DNA of 26,103 nt from Gemmatimonadota bacterium (lineage in GTDB: Bacteria > Gemmatimonadota > Gemmatimonadetes > Gemmatimonadales > GWC2-71-9), in NCBI GenBank assembly GCA_022573095.1, contig JACZUR010000002.1, positions 1 through 26,103 of the forward strand. Reading direction: 5' to 3'. The position numbers and the translations under genes are program-made. The notes beneath the pieces are model-generated. The model was given only the letters and a program-made list of their open reading frames with translations, made no database searches and was not told the DNA's origin. Of the stretch, positions 16,692 to 24,133 are shown piece by piece (position 1 is the stretch's first letter; each line of letters opens with the position of its first letter).

Positions 16692-17281
16692 GTTCCAGAC
16701 ACCGTTTCGTCTTGGTCCACGCAGACGAAAGCTGCCTCGGAAACCAGAATAGCACGCCTAGCCGTGGCGGTGGCGGAGCCCTGATCGAAGCTCGCGTTCG
16801 GGGTGAGATCGTACGCCACGACCTGTACATTCACTCCAGCGACGCGACCAACAACCGAATGGCGCTCACCGGAGCCATCAAGACTCTTGAAATCTTAGCT
16901 CGAAAAGGCAGCAAGCTTAGCATCGTATACGTTTCCGACTCGCAATATCTTGTAAAGGGAATGACGGAGTGGTTATCAGGATGGAAAGCACGGGGCTGGA
17001 AGCGCAAAGGTGGTAAGATCGAGAACCTTGAGCTCTGGCAATCCCTGGCCGCGATCGGTACGAAACACAGCATCGAGTGGAGCTGGGTGCGGGGGCACGC
17101 CGGCCACCCTAAGAACGAGTACGCGGACCGAATGGCCGTAAAGGCCGCTACGGACCAGATTTCATCAGGCGGCGTTGTCGAATCTCATTTCGATCAGTGG
17201 CTGGAGGAACAAGTCGCAAAGGGTAACTTAAAAGAATATGACCCAAACCTCGATTTCACCGACCACGAATCACGGAACTGA
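16688..17281 (+). CDS. RNase HI-like protein with altered active site
   Basis: RNase H fold protein of 197 residues. It shares blocks with E. coli RNase HI: HADESCLGNQ (D13 for D10), TNNRMAL, VSDSQYLVKGMTEWLSGWKA (D84 for D70), and WVRGHAGHPKNEYADRMA (H137 for H124, D147 for D134). The second catalytic carboxylate, Glu48 of E. coli in 'NNRMEL', is Ala59 here. An insertion of about eight residues lies after D13, and about 40 extra residues follow the catalytic core at the C-terminus. Activity on RNA/DNA hybrids therefore cannot be assumed; it could be a variant subfamily with a different metal arrangement. The TTG start at 16688 is supported by GAGG at 16677-16680 and by the TTGA overlap with the selD stop. 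The 3' end overlaps the deaminase frame by 44 bases. Confidence 0.88.
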   Translation: MSSRHRFVLVHADESCLGNQNSTPSRGGGGALIEARVRGEIVRHDLYIHSSDATNNRMALTGAIKTLEILARKGSKLSIVYVSDSQYLVKGMTEWLSGWKARGWKRKGGKIENLELWQSLAAIGTKHSIEWSWVRGHAGHPKNEYADRMAVKAATDQISSGGVVESHFDQWLEEQVAKGNLKEYDPNLDFTDHESRN

Positions 17282-17789
17282 AGCCGCTGTGAGCAGATTC
17301 AAAGATGGTGTGCCGGAAAACACGCACCCGCTCAACATCGCTCAGAACGCAAGTGAAGCCGGTGTCGATCGAATCCCGCTGTTTGAGGTGTACATGAGGA
17401 TGGCCGAGGAGTTAGCCAAGAGATCGACCTGCAGCCGTCTCCACGTCGGGACCGTAATTACCGACGCAAGACTCGAAAACGTCCTGGCGATAGGCTACAA
17501 CGGCAACGCAAAGTCGCTGCCCAACAGGTGTGATTCGTCCGTACCCGGCAACTGTGGGTGCATTCACTCAGAAATCAACGCGCTCGTCAAGGCGCCGGGC
17601 GCGGTGAAGGACAAAGTTGTGTTTGTAACCGACAGTCCTTGCACATCTTGCTCGAAGCTCATGATCAATTCGGGCGTTACCCACGTCTACTACCGTAAGC
17701 TCTATCGCGATCCCAGCGGGATAGAGCTAATGGCTTCTGCGGGAATAACACCCGTGGTTTACGACCGCTGGGCCGACGAGTGGAGGTAA
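17238..17789 (+). CDS. deoxycytidylate (dCMP) deaminase family protein
   Basis: Zinc-dependent deaminase of the CDA fold, most like dCMP deaminase/ComEB, which converts dCMP to dUMP for thymidylate synthesis. The 183 residues contain the zinc motifs C-I-H-S-E (H110, catalytic E112) and P-C-T-S-C (C135, C138), with 'HVGTVITDARLENVLAIGYNG' before and 'KLMINSGVTHVYY' after, all typical of the family. The first ~45 residues are not part of the fold. The ATG at 17238 lies inside the RNase H-like gene with a weak SD, so the in-frame GTG at 17289, just after that gene's stop, is a possible alternative start. Cytidine or tRNA/guanine deaminase activity is less likely given the ComEB-like spacing of the motifs. 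Confidence 0.88.
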   Translation: MTQTSISPTTNHGTEAAVSRFKDGVPENTHPLNIAQNASEAGVDRIPLFEVYMRMAEELAKRSTCSRLHVGTVITDARLENVLAIGYNGNAKSLPNRCDSSVPGNCGCIHSEINALVKAPGAVKDKVVFVTDSPCTSCSKLMINSGVTHVYYRKLYRDPSGIELMASAGITPVVYDRWADEWR

Positions 17790-17798
17790 CCGGGCACT

Positions 17799-18701
17799 GT
17801 GGATGATGTAGAACGTCTGTTCCACAAACTGGTCGACGTGCTAGCCAACTACCATCCCGACCGACTCAGTCAACCGCTGGAAGCATCTGAAATCTATCGG
17901 CGTTTCATACCTTATCGCCGCTTCCGCAGCGTGCTCAAGTTCGATACTAACCAGGACTATGAGATGGCGGTGCTGTCATTCTTAGCCGGGAAACATGGGT
18001 TTGCTTCGGTTGAGCCGCCGGAGGCGCGGGATGAGCTTGTGGCCGAAGCGGAGTCAATCAATCCCAACCCCAGTTTCATTCGAGAGCACGCTGCCGTCCG
18101 CGTGTACCTGAATTCGAACGAGGTAGCAAAGTATCTCGACCGACGAGAACCATACGCTCCGCCGGATGAAGAAGAACCCGAGGAGAGAGACGATGAAGGA
18201 GTAACCGATAGCGCGGACGCCAATGAGGTAGCAAAGTATCTCGACCGACGAGAACTGTACGCTCCGCCGGATGAAGAAGAACCCGAGCGGAGCGAAAAGG
18301 TGGACGATCACGACGATGAAGGAGTAACCGATAGCGCGGACGCCGAAGAACCGGAGTTGGATCAGTTCGAGAGGTGGGTGTGGGGGGGCACACGAGACGA
18401 AGAGCTCGTCGACGACGCCCCGGCCGAAGACAGCCAAGATGAACCTGCCGGGGAAAAAACCGAATCGGCCTTCGAACTTAGCTCAGAGGAACGTATGGAC
18501 GTTTCTCTCTCAGTGACTGAAGAAGACGAAACACGCGCGGCGTGTATCCACTGCGAGAAAGACTTGCCCCTCAACCGGGAGGTCAAATTTTGTCCCTTCT
18601 GCGGAGGCGATCAAACGAAGCGCGAATGCAAGGCCTGCGGCGAAGAACTGGAGCTGGGCTGGAAATTCTGCATAGGCTGCGGTGAAACTTTCCAGGATTG
18701 A
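17799..18701 (+). CDS. hypothetical protein with acidic repeat linker and double zinc ribbon
   Basis: 300 residues in three parts. Residues 1-105 are a helical domain (with VERLFHKLVDVLANY and YRRFRSVLKFDTNQDYEMAVLSFLAG) that I do not recognise as a named family. Residues about 107-245 are a highly acidic, probably disordered linker containing two near-identical copies of a 35/41-residue unit starting NEVAKYLDRRE. Residues 249-294 form two zinc ribbons with four CxxC knuckles (C249/252, 265/268, 277/280, 291/294). Zinc ribbons of this kind often mediate nucleic-acid or protein contacts. The GTG start is nine bases after the deaminase stop, and GGAGG at 17782-17786 is a little far (12-base spacer). 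It probably shares an operon with selD, the RNase H-like gene and the deaminase. No function can be assigned. Confidence 0.82.
   Translation: MDDVERLFHKLVDVLANYHPDRLSQPLEASEIYRRFIPYRRFRSVLKFDTNQDYEMAVLSFLAGKHGFASVEPPEARDELVAEAESINPNPSFIREHAAVRVYLNSNEVAKYLDRREPYAPPDEEEPEERDDEGVTDSADANEVAKYLDRRELYAPPDEEEPERSEKVDDHDDEGVTDSADAEEPELDQFERWVWGGTRDEELVDDAPAEDSQDEPAGEKTESAFELSSEERMDVSLSVTEEDETRAACIHCEKDLPLNREVKFCPFCGGDQTKRECKACGEELELGWKFCIGCGETFQD
18117..18344 (+). repeat. in-frame tandem duplication in zinc-ribbon gene
   Basis: Unit 1 (18117-18221, 105 bases, 35 codons) and unit 2 (18222-18344, 123 bases, 41 codons) are nearly identical in DNA. They share long identical runs beginning GAGGTAGCAAAGTATCTCGA and ending GATGAAGGAGTAACCGATAG; unit 2 has an 18-base insertion near its end. 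The near-identity, including third codon positions, points to a recent duplication that kept the frame. Confidence 0.93.
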
Positions 18702-18850
18702 TGTCGGCCGTCGCCGTCGAACTCCCAACAAATGAGGTAGCAGAACAGTTCGAGGCGGTTATCTAACCTCGCTTGCCCCCCTATCCGGCCCCAGTGATAT
18801 TCCAATCGCTAGTCCGGTCATACCCTAGCATTAGATAACGGAGCCAACCC

Positions 18851-20056
18851 ATGAAGACGCAGGGTAAAGATAAAGACGTAGTATTCCTCTCTGGTGTTCG
18901 AACCGGTTTTGGTAGTTTCGGCGGCACACTGAAGGACTTTTCAGCCACACAACTCGGAGCAATCGCTGCTAGGCACGCCATCGAACGCAGCTCGGTGGAG
19001 GCAGCGTCCTTCGATCATGCTGTATTTGGTAATGCCCAGCAGACATCCGCTGACGCCATCTATTTGGCGCGACACGTAGCCCTTCAGTCGGGCCTACCGA
19101 ACGAAACACCGGCAGTAACCGTAAACCGCCTTTGCGGTTCGGGTTTCGAAGCTATTATCCAGAGCGCGCAGCAAATTCTACTCGATGAGTCGCAGTGTGT
19201 CCTGGCAGGTGGGTCTGAATCCATGAGCCAGGCGCCTCACGTAGTAAGGGGAGCGCGATGGGGACTGAGGCTCGGCCCGGTATCGCAACTCGCTGATTCT
19301 CTCTGGGAAGGATTAACAGACCCCCAGTGTGGTTTTTCCATGGCGGAAACCGCTGAGAACCTGGCCGAGAAGTACAAGCTCGACCGTAAGGATGTCAACG
19401 AAGTAGCGTTGCGTAGCCAACTGAAGGCCAAGGAGGCGTGGGACGCCAACGTCTTTGAGGACGAAATAGTACCGGTGCCTATTAAGGATCATAAGACGAA
19501 AGAGATGGTCGACTGGGGCGCCGACGAGCACATGCGGCCGGATACTACTCTCGAAGTCCTGATGAGTCTTAAACCTTACTTTAAGAAAGACGGTCTCGTC
19601 ACAGCGGGAAACGCTTCCGGTATCTGCGATGGTGCGGCGGCAACTGTGGTAGCCTCGGAACAGTTCGCAGAGGCCCACGGACTAAAGCCGATTGGACGGT
19701 TAGTAGCATGGGCGGTTGTTGGAGTTGAGCCGAAGTACATGGGTATCGGACCGGCGCCGGCGATAACCAAGTTGTTAGCGAAGGCGGACATGAGTCTCGC
19801 TGACATAGATCTTATTGAGGTCAACGAAGCATTTGCACCTCAGTATCTTGCTGTTGAGCGAGAGCTGGACCTGGACCGTGACAAAACGAACATTCACGGA
19901 GGTGCAATCGCCATCGGCCACCCACTGGCTGCCAGCGGAGCCCGGATAACACTGCATTTGCTGCACGCACTCCATCAGACCGGTGGGCAGTTTGGAATCG
20001 GATCGGCCTGCATAGGCGGCGGGCAGGGTGCGGCAGTACTCGTCGAAGCGCTCTAA
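18851..20056 (+). CDS. thiolase (acetyl-CoA C-acyltransferase)
   Basis: Full-length thiolase II family enzyme, 401 residues, cytoplasmic. It either condenses two acetyl-CoA to acetoacetyl-CoA or cleaves 3-ketoacyl-CoA. The catalytic residues are in place: nucleophile Cys95 in VNRLCGSGFEAI, His357 in GGAIAIGHPLAASG, and Cys387 in CIGGGQGAAVL, with NEAFAPQYLAVE at the expected position. Spacing matches the Zoogloea PhaA type (C89/H348/C378). GGAG about eight bases before the ATG supports the start. The 3-hydroxyacyl-CoA dehydrogenase two genes downstream suggests C4 acyl-CoA metabolism (acetoacetyl-CoA to 3-hydroxybutyryl-CoA) or the last steps of beta-oxidation. Without enoyl-CoA hydratase or PHA synthase in view, the direction is unknown. 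Confidence 0.95.
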   Translation: MKTQGKDKDVVFLSGVRTGFGSFGGTLKDFSATQLGAIAARHAIERSSVEAASFDHAVFGNAQQTSADAIYLARHVALQSGLPNETPAVTVNRLCGSGFEAIIQSAQQILLDESQCVLAGGSESMSQAPHVVRGARWGLRLGPVSQLADSLWEGLTDPQCGFSMAETAENLAEKYKLDRKDVNEVALRSQLKAKEAWDANVFEDEIVPVPIKDHKTKEMVDWGADEHMRPDTTLEVLMSLKPYFKKDGLVTAGNASGICDGAAATVVASEQFAEAHGLKPIGRLVAWAVVGVEPKYMGIGPAPAITKLLAKADMSLADIDLIEVNEAFAPQYLAVERELDLDRDKTNIHGGAIAIGHPLAASGARITLHLLHALHQTGGQFGIGSACIGGGQGAAVLVEAL

Positions 20057-20092
20057 CGAGCGGGTTCTCAGACCAGTTCCCCGGTTACAGGG

Positions 20093-20935
20093 ATGGACGA
20101 TCAAACGCCAGAACAAGTACCAGCGAGAAGAATAGACCGTCAGGCTCTCGAGCGAATTATTCTGCGAGCCGCAGAACTGCAAACCAGAGAGCGCGATCTT
20201 GGGGAAGGCCTAACCGAATCCGATCTTCTCGCTTTGGGTGAAGAAGTCGGCATTCCAAAATCGTTTCTTCACCAGGCGATGCTCGAGGAAACGTCGCGAT
20301 TGCAGTACGAGTCCAGCGGCTTGCTCGATCGGCTGATGGGCCCCTCACACATAGCGGCTGGCAGAACAATTTCGCGATCCAAGTCCGACCTCGACAGGGC
20401 ACTGGCAAGATGGATGACCGAAGTCGAGCTGCTCACGGTAAAGCGGCGCTACGCTGACGGAACCTCCTGGGAGGCGCGGGGAGATCTATTTTCCACGATC
20501 AAGCGGGCTCTGGGTTTTGGAGGACGGCGTTACGAACTCGCCCGGGCAAAAGAGATCCGCGGGGTCATTACCGAATTGGATTCCGAAAGCAGCCACGTAA
20601 CTCTAGTCGCGGACATGTCGACCTCTCGCTCGCAGCACCTAACCGAGGCAGCGGTCGCGGTTGCAGGCGGCGCGGTAGCAGGCGGCATAGCAGTTGTTCT
20701 CGGATTCGCTTTGTCCTTCGCGATAATCCCTATAGCTTTGGGCGCCGGCATCGGCACCCTGATAGCGCGGTCGCGGCTGTCGGGAGTTGAAAAGATGAGT
20801 GTGGGACTTGAACGGATAAATGATGGACTCGAACGCCATGAGATAAAGGCGGGCGAGCCGGGTGCCGCTGCTCAGTCGCCGTTAAAGAAGATCGCAGACG
20901 AAATACGAAAAACATTACCGGCTGATTGGAAATAA
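20093..20935 (+). CDS. hypothetical two-TM membrane protein
   Basis: 280 residues, no family I can name with confidence. The N-terminal part (about 14-65) is helical with a pattern 'LERIILRAAELQ......GLTESDLLALGEEVGIPKSFLHQAM', a module I associate with Gemmatimonadota proteins of unknown function. A central soluble region (70-180) follows, then two adjacent hydrophobic helices rich in Gly/Ala (about 185-226) forming a hairpin, and a charged C-terminal helix (230-280). It sits between thiolase and hydroxyacyl-CoA dehydrogenase, with a four-base gap to the latter, so it is co-transcribed. Whether it has anything to do with acyl-CoA metabolism is unknown. AGGG lies immediately before the ATG, closer than usual for an SD. 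Confidence 0.8.
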   Translation: MDDQTPEQVPARRIDRQALERIILRAAELQTRERDLGEGLTESDLLALGEEVGIPKSFLHQAMLEETSRLQYESSGLLDRLMGPSHIAAGRTISRSKSDLDRALARWMTEVELLTVKRRYADGTSWEARGDLFSTIKRALGFGGRRYELARAKEIRGVITELDSESSHVTLVADMSTSRSQHLTEAAVAVAGGAVAGGIAVVLGFALSFAIIPIALGAGIGTLIARSRLSGVEKMSVGLERINDGLERHEIKAGEPGAAAQSPLKKIADEIRKTLPADWK

Positions 20936-20939
20936 GAGA

Positions 20940-21827
20940 ATGAGCGAAATAAAGAAAGTTGGAGTACTCGGCTGTGGTCTCATGGGCCGCGGAATCGCGC
21001 AGGTGGCTGCCCAGGCGGGTTTCGCGACGATAGCGCGCGATATTAGCGATGAGTTTACGGGCAAGGCAAAGGCAGCAATAGAAAAATCTCTTGGAAAGTT
21101 CGTCGCCAAAGGCAAGATGTCGGCAGAGGACCGTGACGCAGCGCTCGGCAATCTCACCTTTACTATCACCGTCAGCGATCTGAAAGACTGTGACATAGTC
21201 GTTGAGGCGGTGACCGAAGATCTGGAACTCAAGAACGAACTGTGGCGCGAGTTGGACGGGCTCTGCGGCCCGGAAACCATCTTCGCAACCAACACGTCGA
21301 GTCTGACGGTCGCCGCGATGGCAGCCGCAACGGACCGGGCTGACCGTTTTGTAGGACTGCACTTCTTCAACCCTGTACCGCTAATGAAGTTGGTAGAGGT
21401 AGTGCGTACGGTAACTACGAGCAACGATACCTTCGCAACGGCGATGGAGTTTGCCAGGAAGTTGCGCAAGGAACCGATCGCGGCTAAAGACAACTCCGGC
21501 TTCATAGTGAACCTTCTTCTTGTGCCCTACCTCATCGACGCGATCCGCGCAGTCGAGCAGGGAGTTGGCTCGGTGGAGGACATCGACAAGGGAATGGTTC
21601 TCGGCACGGGCTACCCGATGGGTCCGTTCACGCTGCTTGATTTCGTCGGCTTGGATACGACTTACAAGATCGCGGAGATCATGTTCGACGAATATCGGGA
21701 AAGACGTTACGCACCGCCTCCCCTGCTGAAGCGCATGGTCATCGCAGGAATGTACGGGAAAAAATCAGGCAAAGGGTTTTACGACTATGCAACCGATCCA
21801 CCCACCGTGAGCGACTTGGGAGTCTGA
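20940..21827 (+). CDS. 3-hydroxyacyl-CoA (3-hydroxybutyryl-CoA) dehydrogenase
   Basis: NAD(P)-dependent dehydrogenase of 295 residues, single-function HBD/PaaH type. It interconverts 3-hydroxyacyl-CoA and 3-ketoacyl-CoA. The Rossmann motif is GVLGCGLMGRGIAQVAAQAG near the N-terminus. The catalytic dyad is H141 (in FVGLHFFNPVP) and E153 (LVEVV), with the same 12-residue spacing as in the human enzyme, and N118/S120 lie in ATNTSSL. The C-terminal dimer domain contains KDNSGFIVN and DKGMVLGTGYPMGPFTLLD. The start lies four bases after the previous stop, and the next gene begins two bases after its own stop, so it is part of an operon with thiolase upstream. Substrate is most likely short-chain (C4) judging by size and the neighbouring thiolase. 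Confidence 0.95.
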   Translation: MSEIKKVGVLGCGLMGRGIAQVAAQAGFATIARDISDEFTGKAKAAIEKSLGKFVAKGKMSAEDRDAALGNLTFTITVSDLKDCDIVVEAVTEDLELKNELWRELDGLCGPETIFATNTSSLTVAAMAAATDRADRFVGLHFFNPVPLMKLVEVVRTVTTSNDTFATAMEFARKLRKEPIAAKDNSGFIVNLLLVPYLIDAIRAVEQGVGSVEDIDKGMVLGTGYPMGPFTLLDFVGLDTTYKIAEIMFDEYRERRYAPPPLLKRMVIAGMYGKKSGKGFYDYATDPPTVSDLGV

Positions 21828-21829
21828 TT

Positions 21830-22438
21830 GTGTGGAAGACTCCCGCAGAACTTCACGCCATACTCAATGACGCGCCGGCAGCCCTGCTGGTGTTCGCTGT
21901 GATTCTCGACTTCGTGGGCGAGTTTACCAAGAAAGAATCCATACGAACCGCTGGATTCTGGTCGCTCATCGGTGGAACTGCCGGCGCGATCCTTGCCGTC
22001 CTCTCCGGCCTATTAGCCGAGTCGTGGGTCGAACATGGAGAAACCGCGCATGCGCTGATCGAACAACACGAAAGGTTCGCGCTCATTACCACCTCACTCT
22101 TCATCATATTGGCCATATGGCGCTTATACCGCCGGGATAAACTCCCCGATGTAGAGCGGAAGATCTATCTGGGCGTGGCGGCGGGCGGCCTCGCACTGAT
22201 CGTGTGGGTCGGACATCTGGGCGGACAGGTGCTGTTTCGCTATGCAGGCGGAATTCCGACCGCGGTGATGGAAGCGGCGATACGAGACCGGCAAACCGAA
22301 CATACTCACGCACCTGGTGAGGAACATGATAACACGCCGGATGCCGAGCAGCCCGACTCGACGGCCGGAGAAGGCGGTGTAACCGGAGGAGAAGGAGAGG
22401 TGCATGTGCACGACGATGGATCCGAGCACATAGACTGA
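21830..22438 (+). CDS. DUF2231-family membrane protein
   Basis: 202 residues with four predicted TM helices (about 15-32, 43-64, 83-100, 112-135). It has the DUF2231 pattern: 'ELHAILNDAPAALLVFAVILDFVG' at the start (written as features; conserved His9 and Pro16), an H-E-x-F/A region around residues 80-85, and 'VGHLGGQVLFRYAGG' near 127-141. The cytoplasmic or periplasmic tail (151-202) is rich in His, Glu, Asp and Gly (HTHAPGEEHD, VHVHDDGSEH), suggesting metal binding. Family members are of unknown function; some occur next to redox or heme proteins. The start is GTG two bases after the dehydrogenase stop, so expression is coupled. Confidence 0.85.
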   Translation: MWKTPAELHAILNDAPAALLVFAVILDFVGEFTKKESIRTAGFWSLIGGTAGAILAVLSGLLAESWVEHGETAHALIEQHERFALITTSLFIILAIWRLYRRDKLPDVERKIYLGVAAGGLALIVWVGHLGGQVLFRYAGGIPTAVMEAAIRDRQTEHTHAPGEEHDNTPDAEQPDSTAGEGGVTGGEGEVHVHDDGSEHID

Positions 22439-22443
22439 CTTCA

Positions 22444-22929
22444 TTGTCGCACCGGTTAGCTCTAGTTGTCCCACTGCTCATCTCACTCGCTCTGGGTTGC
22501 GGCGCATCGAGCATTCGTACCCGGCTCAGCCCGTTGGCTGGCGCCGTTGTTGACACTCTCGATCTAGCTGCAGCGGCTGTTATCGAGCTAGTCGATTCCG
22601 TGATAACGGCTGGTGGAATCGAGATCAAAGTCGTCAGTCCCGCCGAGGGATATCTGGAAACACAATGGTTCGATACGCTCACCGAGACGCCGGTGGACTC
22701 GGGCAACGATTCCGACGCCGTAGTTCGGATGCGTTTCTGGGCAGATCCGGTGCGGGCGGGAGTGCAGGCCCAGCTCATCAGTGAAGTTGTCTATTTACAG
22801 AGAATCGACCCGTCCCTCCCCGAAAGAGAACTGGAGACTCTCGCTCCGCCGGGTCATCCTGGATACGCCTTGCTGCAAGAAATCGTGGAACAGATCGAGA
22901 ACCCCCACGCGCCGTTGGATTCTCTTTAG
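22444..22929 (+). CDS. hypothetical lipoprotein
   Basis: 161 residues, no recognised family. A type II signal peptide (MSHRLALVVPLLISLALGCG) gives Cys19 as lipidation site. The mature part reads as mixed helix and strand, with 'DTLDLAAAAVIELVDSVITAGG', then 'VVSPAEGYLETQWFDT' and 'VVRMRFWADPVRAGVQAQLISEVVY'. This pattern could suit an outer-membrane-anchored assembly or stress lipoprotein, but I would not assign one. The start is TTG at 22444, five bases after the DUF2231 stop, with no clear SD, so translation may be coupled. Its stop overlaps the stop of the convergent synthase gene (22926-22929). Confidence 0.78.
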   Translation: MSHRLALVVPLLISLALGCGASSIRTRLSPLAGAVVDTLDLAAAAVIELVDSVITAGGIEIKVVSPAEGYLETQWFDTLTETPVDSGNDSDAVVRMRFWADPVRAGVQAQLISEVVYLQRIDPSLPERELETLAPPGHPGYALLQEIVEQIENPHAPLDSL

Positions 22930-24032
22930 ACAGCTCTGGCCAGTACTCCGAAGTAGAGCTGGCACAGCAGATTGCTCCGGGCAATCAGCGACGACATTAG
23001 TGCGGTTCTGTAGACCTGCGGCCGGCTGATCTTGATCCCTTCCCCACGACCGAGAGCGTGGCTCCGTCGCTTTACGAGCGCCAGTGTCTTGAGAGCCAGA
23101 AACATCGATACCAGGCAAAACATCCGAATTCCATATTCGGTACGGGGCAGGCCCAAGCAGTACTCGAGCGCAAATTTCAGGTGTTCTTTGGCTCGGGCCA
23201 CAAGCGAAAGGACGATCTTCTGTGCTGCGGCGGCGTGGTCGGGTTCAAAGAAATCTTCTTGCGTTATCCCAACCGACCGGCATGCATCCCGCGGAATAAA
23301 ATACCTGCCACCCGCGGTATCCACACACAGATCCTTGATGATATTTGTGAGTTGGAGTCCAAGACCAAAACGGCGCGCTAGAGATTTGTGTTTTTCGTTC
23401 GCTATATCGCGTTCGTCGTAGAAGAGATCCGTTAGTAGATTCCCAACGGTCCCAGCCACGAAGTAGCAATACTGCTCCAGGTCATCGGTAGTCTCGACAC
23501 CTCCTGAAATCTGGTCTGCGGGATGGCTGCTCTTAGAAACATACTCCGCCATACCATCGCACATCTCTTGCACCCAAGGCCTAATGCATGATTTCTTCGA
23601 TTCCGGAAACGAGTGAAACTCGTTGAGCACCATATCACACCGCCGGACCAACTCTTGATCGGCGGTAGCATTTTTGTCAAACGCACATTGAAGGCGATTC
23701 AGGTCGGGCATGTGAGGAGAATCTAGGCTGTCTCGGAAAATACCCAGCAGTTGCACTTTCTCCTCGACTCGCAGTAACTCATTTGGCGAGTCCTCGAGGG
23801 TATCCGCTATACGGCACAGTAGGTAGCTAACCGAAACCGGATGCTTCAACCTTTCGGGTAGGAAGCTGATGGAGAGTGCGAACGTGCGAGAGACTCTCGG
23901 TAACATGTTCGCGCAAAAACGCCGGCGATCTACTGTATCCAACTCATCCTGCGCCACCCTCATCTCGGCGCTTGACAGAGTTCCGGTACGGCTGGCCGTC
24001 GTTACCACGCTGTCTCCTTCGTTCGTGCGCAC
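22926..24032 (-). CDS. squalene/phytoene synthase family protein
   Basis: All-alpha head-to-head prenyl synthase, 368 residues, which joins two farnesyl or geranylgeranyl diphosphates through a cyclopropyl intermediate. Both Asp-rich metal motifs are intact: D-T-L-E-D at 77-81 (in YLLCRIADTLEDS) and D-L-C-V-D at 234-238 (in LQLTNIIKDLCVD). Other landmarks are SRTFALSISFLP and QYCYFVAGTVGNLLTDLFYD. The DTLED motif and the NIIKD region look closer to squalene synthases than to typical bacterial HpnC/HpnD, but phytoene synthase cannot be excluded. There is no C-terminal TM anchor. The GTG start at 24032 is well supported by GGAGG with a four-base spacer. No hopanoid or carotenoid genes are adjacent; the divergent neighbour is an FAD-linked oxidase of another family. 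Confidence 0.88.
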   Translation of the reverse strand: MRTNEGDSVVTTASRTGTLSSAEMRVAQDELDTVDRRRFCANMLPRVSRTFALSISFLPERLKHPVSVSYLLCRIADTLEDSPNELLRVEEKVQLLGIFRDSLDSPHMPDLNRLQCAFDKNATADQELVRRCDMVLNEFHSFPESKKSCIRPWVQEMCDGMAEYVSKSSHPADQISGGVETTDDLEQYCYFVAGTVGNLLTDLFYDERDIANEKHKSLARRFGLGLQLTNIIKDLCVDTAGGRYFIPRDACRSVGITQEDFFEPDHAAAAQKIVLSLVARAKEHLKFALEYCLGLPRTEYGIRMFCLVSMFLALKTLALVKRRSHALGRGEGIKISRPQVYRTALMSSLIARSNLLCQLYFGVLARAV

Positions 24033-24133
24033 GCTTCCTCCGTGGGAAGCTCAACATAGTACAAGACCCATCCGTAACCAAGTACCCCTAAACGAAATCG
24101 CCGAGCTATGTCAAATCGGCTAGATTTCAAATA

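Noticed and set aside
18118..18344. direct repeats as a CRISPR array
   Set aside because: Only two long units that are adjacent, in frame and coding; there are no spacers.
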